Source of the DNA: Veillonella rogosae JCM 15642
GTDB lineage: Bacteria; Bacillota; Negativicutes; Veillonellales; Veillonellaceae
NCBI RefSeq assembly: GCF_002959775.1
Contig: NZ_PPCX01000008.1
Coordinates: 62,001 to 126,000, forward strand
Reading direction: 5' to 3'
Length of the DNA: 64,000 nt
Part shown: positions 1-9,533 of the stretch, in pieces
Layout: each line of letters starts with the position of its first letter
Position numbering within the stretch: position 1 is the stretch's first letter
The notes under the pieces: generated by a model
The model's database searches: none
Seen by the model: the letters and a program-made list of their open reading frames with translations, nothing else
Told to the model about the DNA's origin: nothing
Program-made: the position numbers and the translations under genes

Positions 1-489
1 AAAGAGGGGATGCCTTATGTGGGCTGTCTCTATGCAGGCCTTATGATTACATCTCAAGGACCTAAGGTGGTAGAATTTAATGCCCGCTTTGGTGATCCTG
101 AAACACAAGTTGTATTGCCATTACTAGATAGCGATTTAGGTCAAGTCATGATGGCTTGTGCCACAGGCACATTAACAGCTGATATGGTGAAATGGAAAGA
201 TTCCTCGGCAGCTTGTGTCATTCTTGCTTCTAAAGGGTATCCTGAAACATCCTCCAAGGGTGATGTGATTCATGGTGATATTAAACAACATGATACAACC
301 ATCGTTTTCCACTCTGGTACAAAGCTTATTGGTGAAAATTACGTTACGAATGGCGGCCGAGTTCTTGGCGTAGTAGGTCTTGGTAAAAATCTTAGAACGG
401 CGCTCGATAGAGCTTATGAACGGATAGAACATATTGACTTTGAAGGTATGCAATACCGTACAGATATTGGAGCGAAAGCTTTCAAATAA
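1..489 (+). CDS. purD: Phosphoribosylamine--glycine ligase, C-terminal part (start lies outside window)
   Basis: The reading frame is open from base 1, so this is the 3' part of a longer gene. It encodes the ATP-grasp C-terminal half of GAR synthetase, which joins phosphoribosylamine and glycine in purine synthesis. The metal/ATP-binding stretch EFNARFGDPETQVVLPLL is visible near the start of the fragment, and the C-terminal lid domain follows (GGRVLGVVGLG). The gene is followed by a strong intrinsic terminator, so it is probably the last gene of a purine operon. The ATG at base 10 is internal and not a real start. Confidence 0.93.
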   Translation, partial: KEGMPYVGCLYAGLMITSQGPKVVEFNARFGDPETQVVLPLLDSDLGQVMMACATGTLTADMVKWKDSSAACVILASKGYPETSSKGDVIHGDIKQHDTTIVFHSGTKLIGENYVTNGGRVLGVVGLGKNLRTALDRAYERIEHIDFEGMQYRTDIGAKAFK

Positions 490-553
490 AGAAAAAGTGT
501 TTTGGATACAGCAATAGCATTTTAAATCCAGTAAAAAAAGTTTTGAACAAAGC

Positions 554-601
554 AAAACCTCTACACTCATGCATATTACATGTGGTGTAGAGGTTTTATT
601 T
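554..601 (+). terminator. Intrinsic terminator after purD
   Basis: A 13-bp perfect stem (554-566 with 585-597) contains the purD-distal sequence aaaacctctacac and its complement, and ends in a T-rich run. It separates purD from the men leader. Confidence 0.85.
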
Positions 602-626
602 TCTACCTTTTAACGGTTACCTATGA

Positions 627-632
627 TATAAT
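627..632 (+). promoter_or_regulatory. Possible -10 box of the men operon promoter
   Basis: TATAAT stands about 150 bases before menF and just ahead of the hairpin leader. No good -35 hexamer is visible at the expected distance, so the promoter may be weak or activator-dependent. The assignment rests on position and on the -10 match only. Confidence 0.35.
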
Positions 633-652
633 AAATTAGATATAAAGAGGGC

Positions 653-751
653 CCATCGACGTGTGATGGCGTTAGGCTCATCTCAAAATTTGGAAACTTA
701 TGGATGACGCCTAACGTGTAGACGAAACTTTCTACACGTTAGGTGTTTTTA
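653..751 (+). promoter_or_regulatory. Candidate transcription attenuator in the men operon leader
   Basis: Two stems compete for the same bases. Stem 1 pairs 670-677 (cgttaggc) with 709-716 (gcctaacg) and is extended by 678-682 with 703-707. Stem 2 pairs 710-722 (cctaacgtgtaga) with 731-743 as a perfect 13-bp hairpin followed by TGTTTTT, which is a classic intrinsic terminator. Bases 710-716 are needed by both, so formation of stem 1 should prevent termination. A small hairpin (653-657 with 665-669) precedes them. A 13-codon ORF (666-707, MALGSSQNLETYG) lies across stem 1, with an AAAGAGGG about 15 bases upstream. The ligand or signal is unknown and I recognise no described riboswitch. Confidence 0.6.
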
Positions 752-785
752 CTATAGTCTATTTTTCGTATAGCGACGTACAACT

Positions 786-1928
786 ATGAAATATAACAAA
801 GAACCGTTAGAACTGAATAGTCCGGTGGCCTTTTGGCTGAACTTCCCCAATGAAGAACGCGTTTTTTGGGTGGATCGTCAGAGTGACCGTATCGTTGTAG
901 GCGCTAAACGTCTGGCGACGGTCAAAGATGATGAGGACCGCCATAATTACGCCTACGTATTTTATGGGGATACTTTTTTTGAGACCTCGAAAGATCCTAA
1001 ATGGTCTGGCATGGGACATGAAATGATTGCTTTCACCCATTATTACATCGTAGAAAATGGGGAATCTTTTTATCTTCATGCTGGTGAAGGCGTACCCATC
1101 GAGGATTTTGAGGTGCCTCGCGTACGCCATAACTTCAAGGAAACCAGTGATGATAAGGCTGCTTGGGATAGCCTTATGAAAGCTATTGCTGAGAGCATCA
1201 GCAGTGGTGAAATGACTAAGGTAGTATCCTCTCGTGAAGTGGAGTTTACCAGTGATACACCCTATAATGTAGCTAGTATTTTAGCTAATCTAGTAGATAA
1301 CAATCCTAACTGTTTTATCTTTGGTTACGAAAAGGATGGACGTACCTTTGTGGGTGCATCTCCAGAAATTCTGGTGCGTCATCGTGGCAGTGAGATCCTC
1401 AGTTATGCCTTAGCTGGCACGGCGCCTAAACATGGGCCAAATGCATGGACTAAGGAACAACTACTAACAGATAAGAAAAACCTCTTTGAACATAATATCG
1501 TCCGAGATCGCATTGTACATACTATGAAAGCTATTACTCCAGAGGTGACCATCGGTGAAACGGGTATTATGGAGCTAGCGCATCTCTATCATTTGCGTAC
1601 TATTATTACTGCAAAGGATAGTACAAAGTCCCTCGTAGAGTGGGCACAATTGTTACATCCTACACCTGCTCTCGGTGGTGAACCTCGAGAAAAGGCATTG
1701 GCACTATTACAAACGTACGAAGCCCATGAGCGTGGCATGTACGCAGCTCCATTTGGCTTTATGAAAGACATGGGGGATGGCATCATAGTCGTTGCTATCC
1801 GATCGGCTCTCATTATGGATCATGTACTGTATGCCTATGCAGGGTGTGGTGTTGTTGCCGACTCTGATGCAGATGAGGAATACGCAGAAACTAATAATAA
1901 AATGCGCACCATTTTGGAAGCGCTATAA
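786..1928 (+). CDS. menF: Isochorismate synthase
   Basis: Isomerises chorismate to isochorismate, the entry step of menaquinone synthesis. The 380-residue protein has the chorismate-binding fold in its C-terminal two thirds. Visible motifs are GEMTKVVSSR with the probable catalytic base K145, GASPEIL (190-196), EHNIV with the probable general acid E235, HPTPALGG (291-298) and CGVVADSD near the end. It is the first gene of a menF-menD-menH-menB cluster and 40 bases precede menD. The start has no convincing Shine-Dalgarno sequence. The upstream attenuator-like leader suggests regulated transcription. The menD neighbour argues for MenF over a salicylate or enterobactin paralogue. Confidence 0.93.
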   Translation: MKYNKEPLELNSPVAFWLNFPNEERVFWVDRQSDRIVVGAKRLATVKDDEDRHNYAYVFYGDTFFETSKDPKWSGMGHEMIAFTHYYIVENGESFYLHAGEGVPIEDFEVPRVRHNFKETSDDKAAWDSLMKAIAESISSGEMTKVVSSREVEFTSDTPYNVASILANLVDNNPNCFIFGYEKDGRTFVGASPEILVRHRGSEILSYALAGTAPKHGPNAWTKEQLLTDKKNLFEHNIVRDRIVHTMKAITPEVTIGETGIMELAHLYHLRTIITAKDSTKSLVEWAQLLHPTPALGGEPREKALALLQTYEAHERGMYAAPFGFMKDMGDGIIVVAIRSALIMDHVLYAYAGCGVVADSDADEEYAETNNKMRTILEAL

Positions 1929-1968
1929 TACATTTCCAAACCCTTAGGGGTTGTTGAAAGGGAATATA

Positions 1969-3735
1969 ATGAACGAATATATTGCTGCCTTGGTAGATGA
2001 ATTCTACCAACTCGGCGTCCGTCATGCCGTGTTTAGCCCTGGCTCTCGTTCTACGACGATGGCCATGCTTTTTACTGAGCATGAAGGATTTGAAACATAT
2101 ATGAATATAGATGAGCGCTCTGCTAGTTTTATGGCTCTTGGTATTGCAAAGGCTCATAAGGAACCAACCGTACTCGTTTGTACCTCTGGTTCGGCAGTGG
2201 CTCATTATTTGCCCGCTATTTTAGAGGCTCAATATAGTGGTGTGCCTCTCATCGTACTATCTGCTGATAGGCCACACACCTTGTTACACGTAGGGGCTCC
2301 ACAAACAGTAGACCAACAGAAAGTTTTTGGAGCTGCTATAAACTACTACGAAGAATTAGCAGTGCCTCAAGAGGATCATTACTATACATATCCACGCCAA
2401 GTAGCGCGTAAAGCGTATATGAAAGCTATGGATACAAAAAAAGGACCAGTACATATCAATGTGCCTCTCTTTGAGCCCTTGGTACCTGAACTGAACAATA
2501 AACATTTTGAAGCGGGACGTAGTCCCTTTAACGTAGTTAAGCCACATTATAGTAGTGCCTGTAATTATGATAATACAAGTGGTAGAAGTCATGTAAGCAA
2601 CACTACTAGCAGTAAGAATGATAGCTTCCTAGCAAAATATAAGAATATTCTTATATTAGCTGGGCCACAGATCGATGTTGTAGAAGCTAATAGTATTCTT
2701 TCTTTTGCTACAACGCTACAAGCACCTATCTTGGCTGATCCATTGTCTAATGTAAGACGCTCTTATAACTCAGCTAGTAATCATAGTGATAAGGAATACG
2801 TCGATACTAGTAATATTGTTATTTCTACATACGATGCATTTTTAGCTGATAAAGAGCTGTGGCCTATACTAAAGCCTGATTGCGTAATTCAGTTCGGACA
2901 AATTGTTGTGTCTAAACGAGTACAACAGATGTTGGCGAGTTGGGATAATGTAGAATACATTGAGGTTAATCCTACCATGGACTCTATGAATCCAACGGGG
3001 AAAACCACTATGCACATGCAAGCAAGTATTGATGTATTTACAAATCTGTATGGTGTAAACAATGATTTCCCGGCATATCTTGGTAAATGGCAGCATTTAG
3101 AAACAGCAGGAAAACAGCAACTAGGTATAGCAATAGAGGAACCAAGTTGTTTTGAAGGTCGTACGATACGCGAGTTACAGCAATATATTTCCAGTAATGC
3201 ACAAGTACTTGTGGCTAATAGTATGAGTATTCGAGACTTTGATTACTTCTGGTTTAGCGGTGAGTCTACCGCCGTACTGTATGGCAACCGCGGTGTAAAT
3301 GGTATTGATGGTACTATTTCTACTGCTTTAGGCCTTGCCACAAATGGACTGCCTACATATCTTGTAACTGGTGACTTGTCTTTCTTCCATGATGTAAATG
3401 GATTAGCAGTAGCCAAAACGCATGATCTCAATTTGACGATTATTTTGCATAATAACGATGGAGGCGGCATTTTTGAATACTTACCGCAAAAGGGAACGAA
3501 GCATTTTGATTACTTGTTCTCTACATCGCAAGGCTTAGATTATAGTGGGGCGGCCAAACTTTATGGCTGTGGGTATACTAAAATCACGAGCCCTGATGAA
3601 TTGAGTGCTGTGCTAGCTAATGTTAGCTCAGAAACAGGCGTTCATATCATTGAAATCCCTACAAATCGGGAATATAGTCGACAGTTACATAAGAAATATA
3701 CGAAAGTTTCAGTTGATATGGAGGCATTACTATGA
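1969..3735 (+). CDS. menD: 2-succinyl-5-enolpyruvyl-6-hydroxy-3-cyclohexene-1-carboxylate synthase
   Basis: A thiamine-diphosphate enzyme that condenses isochorismate with 2-oxoglutarate-derived succinic semialdehyde. The 588-residue product starts MNEYIAALVDEFYQLGVRH. It shows the conserved N-terminal GSRST motif, the ThDP-activating glutamate in NIDERSASF, and the C-terminal ThDP/Mg signature that begins GDLSFFHD and ends NNDGGGIF. I chose the ATG at 1969 because GAAAGGGA lies 7 bases upstream; the TTG at 1951 would extend the frame by six residues and has no ribosome-binding site. The stop overlaps the menH start (ATGA), implying translational coupling. Confidence 0.95.
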   Translation: MNEYIAALVDEFYQLGVRHAVFSPGSRSTTMAMLFTEHEGFETYMNIDERSASFMALGIAKAHKEPTVLVCTSGSAVAHYLPAILEAQYSGVPLIVLSADRPHTLLHVGAPQTVDQQKVFGAAINYYEELAVPQEDHYYTYPRQVARKAYMKAMDTKKGPVHINVPLFEPLVPELNNKHFEAGRSPFNVVKPHYSSACNYDNTSGRSHVSNTTSSKNDSFLAKYKNILILAGPQIDVVEANSILSFATTLQAPILADPLSNVRRSYNSASNHSDKEYVDTSNIVISTYDAFLADKELWPILKPDCVIQFGQIVVSKRVQQMLASWDNVEYIEVNPTMDSMNPTGKTTMHMQASIDVFTNLYGVNNDFPAYLGKWQHLETAGKQQLGIAIEEPSCFEGRTIRELQQYISSNAQVLVANSMSIRDFDYFWFSGESTAVLYGNRGVNGIDGTISTALGLATNGLPTYLVTGDLSFFHDVNGLAVAKTHDLNLTIILHNNDGGGIFEYLPQKGTKHFDYLFSTSQGLDYSGAAKLYGCGYTKITSPDELSAVLANVSSETGVHIIEIPTNREYSRQLHKKYTKVSVDMEALL

Positions 3736-4592
3736 GTCAGTATTTTTGCAGTATTGTAGATAATGCTTTGTGTAATCCAGCTCAACGCATGTACTTTGAT
3801 TTGGGTGAATACCGCTACGGCTTGACTGTAGTTGGCGATGGAGAACCTATTGTGTGTTTCCATGGCTTCTCTGAATCGAGCTATACTTGGGATGCTATTA
3901 ATCTGCCCGGTTATCGCGTTATCCGTATCGACTTGATTGGACATGGTGATTCCGATATTCCTGATGAAGATAAGGCGTATACGATTCCTCAAATGATAGA
4001 GGATTTGCATACCGTTATTTATCATATGGTTGGTGATAGATATTACCTCATGGGCTACTCCATGGGGGCCCGCATCGCGCTTTCTTATGCCTTGGAATAT
4101 GAAAGTGAAATCAAAGGGCTCATCCTTGAAAGTGGCTCTGTAGGCATCGCCTCTGATGATGAGCGAGCAGAGCGTCGTAAGGCCGATGAAGACTTAGCAG
4201 TTCGCATCGAAGACCATGATGGCGCTTGGTTTGCTACACGTTGGGCGGAGGCTCCTATTTTTGAAAGTCAAAAGCAACTTTCAGAGAGCGTAGAGGAATT
4301 AATCTATCTACGTCGTTCCAATAATAGTACGTACGCCTTAGCCTGTACCTTGCGTGGCTCAGGTCAAGGTGTCATGCCGTATGTGGGGGATAAATTAGAA
4401 AAATTCTCTGTTGAAGGCTTATATGTGAGTGGCGCATTAGATACAAAATATACTACAATAGGAAGAGATATATTTGGCAAGTTGCCAAACTTTAAGCATG
4501 TCATCGTCGAAGGGGCGGGACATAATGTGCATATAGAAAAACCGCAAGTATTCGAGCAAGCGGTGTTAGATTTTTTACAGAAGAAAGGTTAA
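3732..4592 (+). CDS. menH: 2-succinyl-6-hydroxy-2,4-cyclohexadiene-1-carboxylate synthase (alpha/beta hydrolase)
   Basis: Eliminates pyruvate from SEPHCHC, the MenD product. The 286-residue alpha/beta-hydrolase has the oxyanion-hole segment FHGFSESS, the nucleophile elbow GYSMGA with S110, an Asp in SGALDT and the catalytic His in GAGHNVH. Its start overlaps the menD stop by 4 bases and menB follows after 4 bases, so the function is set largely by operon position. By sequence alone it could be another ester hydrolase. Confidence 0.88.
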   Translation: MSQYFCSIVDNALCNPAQRMYFDLGEYRYGLTVVGDGEPIVCFHGFSESSYTWDAINLPGYRVIRIDLIGHGDSDIPDEDKAYTIPQMIEDLHTVIYHMVGDRYYLMGYSMGARIALSYALEYESEIKGLILESGSVGIASDDERAERRKADEDLAVRIEDHDGAWFATRWAEAPIFESQKQLSESVEELIYLRRSNNSTYALACTLRGSGQGVMPYVGDKLEKFSVEGLYVSGALDTKYTTIGRDIFGKLPNFKHVIVEGAGHNVHIEKPQVFEQAVLDFLQKKG

Positions 4593-4596
4593 GTCC

Positions 4597-5439
4597 ATGA
4601 GCAAATTTGATTGGAAAGTATTGGATCGTAATTATGAAGATGTAATTTACGAAACATATAATGGCATTGCAAAAATTACTATTAACCGTCCAGAGGTGCG
4701 CAACGCGTTCCGTCCTAAAACAGTTATGGAGTTAATCGACGCTTTCACAGTAGCTCGTGAAGATAACGAGGTAGGCGTAATCGTATTGACTGGTGCTAAC
4801 CACGGCAAAGGTGAAGATAAAGAAGCATTCTGCTCTGGTGGCGACCAAAGTGTACGTGGTCACGGTGGTTATGTTGGTGAAGACAATGTACCTCGCTTGA
4901 ACGTTCTTGATTTACAACGTTTGATTCGCGTTATTCCTAAACCTGTTATCGCTATGGTTAACGGTTATGCTATCGGTGGCGGTCATGTGTTGCACATCGT
5001 ATGTGACCTTACCATCGCTTCTGAAAATGCTAAATTCGGTCAAACAGGTCCTCGCGTAGGTTCCTTCGATGCTGGTTATGGTGCAGGTTACTTGGCGCGC
5101 ATGATCGGTCACAAACGCGCTCGCGAAGTATGGTTCTTGTGCCGTCAATACACAGCTGCTCAAGCCTATGAAATGGGCATGGTTAACACGGTTGTACCAT
5201 TCGACAAATTGGAAGAGGAAACAGTTCAATGGTGTAGCGAAATCCTTGAATTGTCCCCAATGGCATTGCGCATGTTAAAAGGTTCCTTCAATGCTGATAC
5301 AGACGGTCTTGCAGGCTTACAACAATTCGCAGGCGACGCTACATTGATGTACTACACAATCGATGAAGCAAAAGAAGGTCGTGATGCGTTCAAAGAAAAA
5401 CGTAAACCGAACTTCAAACAATTCCCTAAATTCCCTTAA
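4597..5439 (+). CDS. menB: 1,4-dihydroxy-2-naphthoyl-CoA synthase
   Basis: A crotonase-fold enzyme that closes the second ring from o-succinylbenzoyl-CoA. Its 280 residues match the usual family length. The oxyanion-hole and active-site regions [20 protein letters not shown] and [15 protein letters not shown] are typical of MenB rather than of enoyl-CoA hydratases. Codon choice here is more restricted than in menF or menD (many -GT and -CA preferred codons), suggesting higher expression. A terminator follows, so menE-menC-menI are probably transcribed at least partly separately, although MenE acts before MenB in the pathway. Confidence 0.95.
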   Translation: MSKFDWKVLDRNYEDVIYETYNGIAKITINRPEVRNAFRPKTVMELIDAFTVAREDNEVGVIVLTGANHGKGEDKEAFCSGGDQSVRGHGGYVGEDNVPRLNVLDLQRLIRVIPKPVIAMVNGYAIGGGHVLHIVCDLTIASENAKFGQTGPRVGSFDAGYGAGYLARMIGHKRAREVWFLCRQYTAAQAYEMGMVNTVVPFDKLEEETVQWCSEILELSPMALRMLKGSFNADTDGLAGLQQFAGDATLMYYTIDEAKEGRDAFKEKRKPNFKQFPKFP

Positions 5440-5446
5440 TAGGGAG

Positions 5447-5520
5447 AGTTACTAGTCCTAGGTTGGGGACTAACTAATTTTAAAATAATAAGGGCGCCTC
5501 TATATGAGGCGCCTTTCTTG
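5447..5520 (+). terminator. Tandem hairpins between menB and menE
   Basis: The first hairpin pairs tagtcc with ggacta (about 5453-5471). The second pairs ggcgcctc with gaggcgcc (about 5493-5512) and ends in CTTTCTTG. The second looks like an intrinsic terminator that splits the men cluster in two. Confidence 0.7.
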
Positions 5521-5597
5521 TAATATCTCTTTGGCATTGATATTTCGATTGTTATTTACTGGTAATTAGAAATCAGGCTTAGATATGAGGTGAGACG

Positions 5598-6983
5598 ATG
5601 GACTGGTTACGTTATGGCGCTGAGCACTATCCTAATCGCATATGCATAAACGAATATACTTATAACGATATATATCGTGGCGTAGTCCATGTAGCTCGTA
5701 AATTAGAGCCCCTACAAGCCTCTCGCATAGCTATTTTATCGGATAACTCCGTGATGATGGCAATCTATGTATTGGCAACTATGCTCGTGCATAAAGAGTT
5801 GCTACTGCTAAATGTACATCTTAAGCCTAAGGAAATAGAAAACCAATTAGCTCAGTTAGATGTTACTACTGTACTGCATAGCGTTGAGCGTCGAGAGCAA
5901 TTGCCTAATTCCATTTCTACTATTGTTTTTGAATCGTTAGAACGTATTCTATCCGATGAAGAGGCAGACGATACTTTTGACTGGACCTTTGAAGATAGAG
6001 ATATAGCGGTCATCATGAATACGAGTGCCACTACGGGACAGTTTAAGTCTGTTCCTCTCCGATGGGGGCAAATTAGAGCTCATGTACAAGCGTCTAAAGA
6101 GGTACTAGGTAAAACTGAGCAAGATAATTGGCTTATGGTATTGCCTTTATTCCATGTAAGTGGTCTCTCTATCTTGCTACGATCCCTTTATAATGGTACG
6201 GCTGTTACCATATTGCCTAAATATGATAAAACTCAAGTTCTCAAGCTCATAGAGTCTGAGAACATTAATATGATGTCTTTAGTGCCTACTATTTTAACTC
6301 AATTAGAGCCAAGTATTATACATCATAATTTGCGTGTTATCTTGCTCGGTGGTGAGTTCATTCCTATGGCACTCATCGATGCTTGTGAAAAGAAATCCTT
6401 ACCAATTTACAAGACCTATGGCATGACGGAAACCTTTAGTCAAAGCGTGACTTTCTCCGTATTGGATTACCCTCATAAACGAGATTCCGTAGGAAAACCA
6501 TTACCAGGGATGCAGGTTCGCATTGATAAACCTGATGCAGACGGGGTAGGTGAGATTCACTTAACAGGCCCTATGGTTATGACTGGATATATTGACAAGG
6601 AACCTATCGATGGTGACCTTAATACCGATGATATCGGTTATGTCGATGAAGATGGGTTCGTATATATTTTGAATCGTCGCAAGGACCTCATCATTTCTGG
6701 GGGAGAAAATATTTATCCTAAGGAATTAGAGGATTTAGTCTACACATTGCCATCAGTGAAGGAATGTGCGGTTGTACCTGTACCTGATCCTAAATGGGGA
6801 CAAGTACCGGCGCTATTTGTGGCCTTTCACGATGGTGAAAGTATGACTGCAGATGAAATTGTATCCTTTATGACCAAATCTCTGGCAAAATATAAAGTTC
6901 CTAAATACGTAAAGATATTGCCTGCGTTGCCTAGAAATGGAACAGGTAAAATTGTGCGCAATGAACTGCGTTTAGAAGATTGA
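5598..6983 (+). CDS. menE: 2-succinylbenzoate--CoA ligase
   Basis: Activates o-succinylbenzoate to its CoA thioester through an acyl-adenylate. The 461-residue ANL-family protein shows the P-loop-like NTSATTGQFKSVPLRW, the YGMTET adenylate motif, the hinge RRKDLIISGGENIYPKELE and the C-terminal PRNGTGKIVR lysine motif. The length is normal for MenE, which is shorter than most acyl-CoA ligases. GAGGTGAG precedes the ATG. menC follows after 7 bases. Confidence 0.92.
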   Translation: MDWLRYGAEHYPNRICINEYTYNDIYRGVVHVARKLEPLQASRIAILSDNSVMMAIYVLATMLVHKELLLLNVHLKPKEIENQLAQLDVTTVLHSVERREQLPNSISTIVFESLERILSDEEADDTFDWTFEDRDIAVIMNTSATTGQFKSVPLRWGQIRAHVQASKEVLGKTEQDNWLMVLPLFHVSGLSILLRSLYNGTAVTILPKYDKTQVLKLIESENINMMSLVPTILTQLEPSIIHHNLRVILLGGEFIPMALIDACEKKSLPIYKTYGMTETFSQSVTFSVLDYPHKRDSVGKPLPGMQVRIDKPDADGVGEIHLTGPMVMTGYIDKEPIDGDLNTDDIGYVDEDGFVYILNRRKDLIISGGENIYPKELEDLVYTLPSVKECAVVPVPDPKWGQVPALFVAFHDGESMTADEIVSFMTKSLAKYKVPKYVKILPALPRNGTGKIVRNELRLED

Positions 6984-6990
6984 GGCGCCT

Positions 6991-8142
6991 ATGAATGATA
7001 TTTTAAACTTTAAAAGTATAACTACATATCGCCTTAAATTGCCGTTAAAGTTCAACTTTAAAACTGCCAAAGGCGAAGTAAAAGAACGAGAAACTATAGT
7101 CATTCGCATCGAGGATCAACAAGGGTATGTAGGTTATGGGGAATGCGTGGCTTTTACAGAGCCTTTTTATACAGCCGAGACAGTGGATACGTGTTGGCAA
7201 AAACTAGTAGATGATTATATCTTTAATTTGCGCATGATGCGGCCTAAGCCGCTTATGACCTATGTGCGTCAGCTACAGTTTTGGCTAAATCGAGATCATA
7301 TGCCTATGACCATTGCTGCCTTAGAAAATGCATTGATTAATCTTCATTGTGAGCGATTAGGTGTAAACTCCGTTTCTTATATTATGGGGCAGCCCTTACA
7401 AGATACCATTGAAAGCGGCGTTGTTATCGGCGATGTACCGATGGAACAATTGCTAGATGCCGTAGAAGCTCATGTGGCGAATGGTTGTAAGCGCATCAAG
7501 TTAAAGGTGAATCCTATAGATGGCTACGACCGGGCAGCCTTAGTACGGAAGCATTACCCCGATTTAGTCTTGGCAGCCGACGCGAATCAAAGCTATTCTT
7601 ATGATGATATTGATAAGGTCCGTCAATTTAATGATTTGAAGCTGGCTTGTATAGAAGAGCCTTTTGCTATAACAACGCTTCAATCCTATAAGGAGTGGAA
7701 GTGGGAACGCCTTAATAACGATGATTGGCATATTGAAACGCCTATCTGTTTAGATGAGTCCATCTTGGGCTATGACGATTTATCCTATGCTATTGAGTAT
7801 GGACTGATTGATGTACTTAACATAAAAGTAGGCCGTATGGGTGGTCTCGTACCTACTAAGGCAGCTATTAATCTTTGTAGAGAATGTCATATTCCGTATT
7901 GGGTAGGTAGCATGGTAGAGTCGGGCATTTCTAAAATGTTGCACGCTCAACTAGCAGCTCTAGGTGATTCCTATATGGCAGGAGACCTATCTGATTCTAA
8001 TAGATATTTTGAACGAGATCTCATCTATCCAGATTTAACCTTTAAGGATGGCGTTATGCACGTTCCTGATGGAGATGGACTAGGTGTAACCGTCTTTGAT
8101 GATAGACTAGAAGCGTATTGTGTGGAGAAACGAACACTATGA
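6991..8142 (+). CDS. menC: o-Succinylbenzoate synthase
   Basis: An enolase-superfamily dehydratase that forms o-succinylbenzoate from SHCHC. The 383-residue protein has the barrel motifs in order: KLKVNP (acid/base Lys), DANQSY (metal Asp), EEPF (metal Glu), LDESI (metal Asp) and NIKVGRMGG (second acid/base Lys). It lies between menE and the thioesterase gene, and its stop overlaps the next start as ATGA. The product is placed in the pathway between MenH and MenE. Confidence 0.93.
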   Translation: MNDILNFKSITTYRLKLPLKFNFKTAKGEVKERETIVIRIEDQQGYVGYGECVAFTEPFYTAETVDTCWQKLVDDYIFNLRMMRPKPLMTYVRQLQFWLNRDHMPMTIAALENALINLHCERLGVNSVSYIMGQPLQDTIESGVVIGDVPMEQLLDAVEAHVANGCKRIKLKVNPIDGYDRAALVRKHYPDLVLAADANQSYSYDDIDKVRQFNDLKLACIEEPFAITTLQSYKEWKWERLNNDDWHIETPICLDESILGYDDLSYAIEYGLIDVLNIKVGRMGGLVPTKAAINLCRECHIPYWVGSMVESGISKMLHAQLAALGDSYMAGDLSDSNRYFERDLIYPDLTFKDGVMHVPDGDGLGVTVFDDRLEAYCVEKRTL

Positions 8143-8516
8143 ATTTAATAGAATCCTTACAAATTGAAGCACCTCGTATGACGAGCGATACTACATGCAT
8201 TGCAAAAATGAACTTAGGAGAATTCCACAAACAGCCTCAAGGCTATCTAAATGGTGGTGCAACCTTGGCATTTGCTGAAATCATTTCCGGCATGATGAGC
8301 AACGAACTCATTGGACCGGATAAATTTGGCGTAGGTCAATCCGTTACGGCCAACCACTTGCGCCCTGTACGATGTGAAGGGGCCTTAACGGCTCATGGTA
8401 CCATACTTGTAAAAGGGAAGACATCCCATGTATGGCGCTTTGATATGATGGATGATGCAGATCGACTCATCTCACAAGTAACAGTGACCTTGGCGATAGT
8501 AGATTTTGTTCGTTAA
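8139..8516 (+). CDS. menI: Hotdog-fold thioesterase, probable 1,4-dihydroxy-2-naphthoyl-CoA hydrolase
   Basis: A 125-residue PaaI/4HBT-type hotdog protein. The start is the ATG overlapping the menC stop. The active-site helix reads GYLNGGATLAFAE, where most relatives have a His-Gly-Gly; here Asn replaces the usual His, and the catalytic acidic residue is probably the Glu at its end. Hydrolysis of DHNA-CoA is the only men step not otherwise covered here before MenA, and the coupled position in the operon supports that role. Substrate specificity is inferred from context. Confidence 0.78.
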   Translation: MNLIESLQIEAPRMTSDTTCIAKMNLGEFHKQPQGYLNGGATLAFAEIISGMMSNELIGPDKFGVGQSVTANHLRPVRCEGALTAHGTILVKGKTSHVWRFDMMDDADRLISQVTVTLAIVDFVR

Positions 8517-8554
8517 CGTACGCTGTTGGGAACATGTGTTTTCATATTCTAAAT

Positions 8555-8594
8555 AAAAAGGACAGCATATACAGTTGTATATGCTGTCTTTTTA
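8555..8594 (+). terminator. Terminator after menI (works in both directions)
   Basis: The 12-bp stem gacagcatatac (8561-8572) pairs with 8577-8588. It is flanked by A-run and T-run on opposite sides, so it can end both the men transcript and the converging gene at 8684. Confidence 0.85.
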
Positions 8595-8626
8595 ACGTTT
8601 ACTTTGAACACATAAATTGTCTCATG

Positions 8627-8664
8627 CTTACTTAGTTACTTAATTAACTAAGTAACTAAGTAAG
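8627..8664. repeat. 16-bp perfect inverted repeat between convergent genes
   Basis: The arm cttacttagttactta (8627-8642) and its exact complement (8649-8664) are separated by attaac. Within the arms the unit TTAGTTACTTA is itself repetitive. It has no T-run. It may be an extra stem of the neighbouring bidirectional terminator, or a protein site. Confidence 0.6.
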
Positions 8665-8683
8665 TACTTAACTATTTAACTGC

Positions 8684-9301
8684 CTACTTACGAGTGATAG
8701 TATATAAGTCCTCCATATCTGGAATATCGTAAATAACCCATGTACCGTCACCTAGATGACGCATTAAAATCTTTATGTCCTTAGTCATATTCTTTTTATT
8801 GTTTTGGATGGTTGCTGTAACCGTTGCAGTTTCGCCGTGGTCATCTGTTTTGAGGTTTTTAATCTCTACATCGTGTTCTTTAAAGAGGCGACCTTCTACA
8901 AGCCGGTCTACCATAGATTTATTATCGTCATTTTGGTTTGCTGCTTGGTTGTTATCCGTAGGAGGTTCTGATTTAAAACTATCTGGATCTTCAATATATT
9001 TTCTCATTACATCTTCGATGAGGGCAGGGCCAAATGTTTTGGTAGCGGCTACGGCGGCTTTGCCAAATGGATTAGATGTATCAATATATTTATTCCCTTC
9101 ACGGTCTACGATGTTTTTTACGATGGATTTCACATCTACATGACGCAAAACTTCATCTGCATTTTTCTCCTGAACGGCTTGATGAATGATTTTTAATGTA
9201 TAAGCTGGTGTATGTGGGACATACCATAAGAAATACCATGCGGCAGCTAATGCGCCTACAACAGCGATGATTAATGTTATTATAAGTGATTTTGATTTCA
9301 T
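8684..9301 (-). CDS. DUF2939-like membrane-anchored protein
   Basis: A 205-residue protein with an N-terminal membrane helix (about residues 7-27, IITLIIAVVGALAAAWYFLW) and a soluble outer part. The stretch YTLKIIHQAVQEKNADEVLRH followed by VDVKSIV resembles the DUF2939 family, whose function is unknown. A low-complexity Asn/Asp linker (NNQAANQNDDNKS) precedes a C-terminal beta-rich region (ATVTATIQNN). GGAG precedes the start. It is a single gene facing the men operon. The family assignment is from recall of the pattern. Confidence 0.6.
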   Translation of the reverse strand: MKSKSLIITLIIAVVGALAAAWYFLWYVPHTPAYTLKIIHQAVQEKNADEVLRHVDVKSIVKNIVDREGNKYIDTSNPFGKAAVAATKTFGPALIEDVMRKYIEDPDSFKSEPPTDNNQAANQNDDNKSMVDRLVEGRLFKEHDVEIKNLKTDDHGETATVTATIQNNKKNMTKDIKILMRHLGDGTWVIYDIPDMEDLYTITRK

Positions 9302-9533
9302 CGTATTACTCCAAAGTATTTTATATTACATTCTTATTATTTATATAATATATATTTATTTTATCATAGTCAAAGGCCTAATAATACTTATAAAAGACGT
9401 GTTTATCTATGTGATAATAAAATAAAGAATATATATGCTGTAAAGTGGATAAGATATATAATTGCTTTAGTTTGTTAAAGGATTTATAATAAAACTATAT
9501 TTCATGAAAAATTCATATAAAGGGGAACAGACT

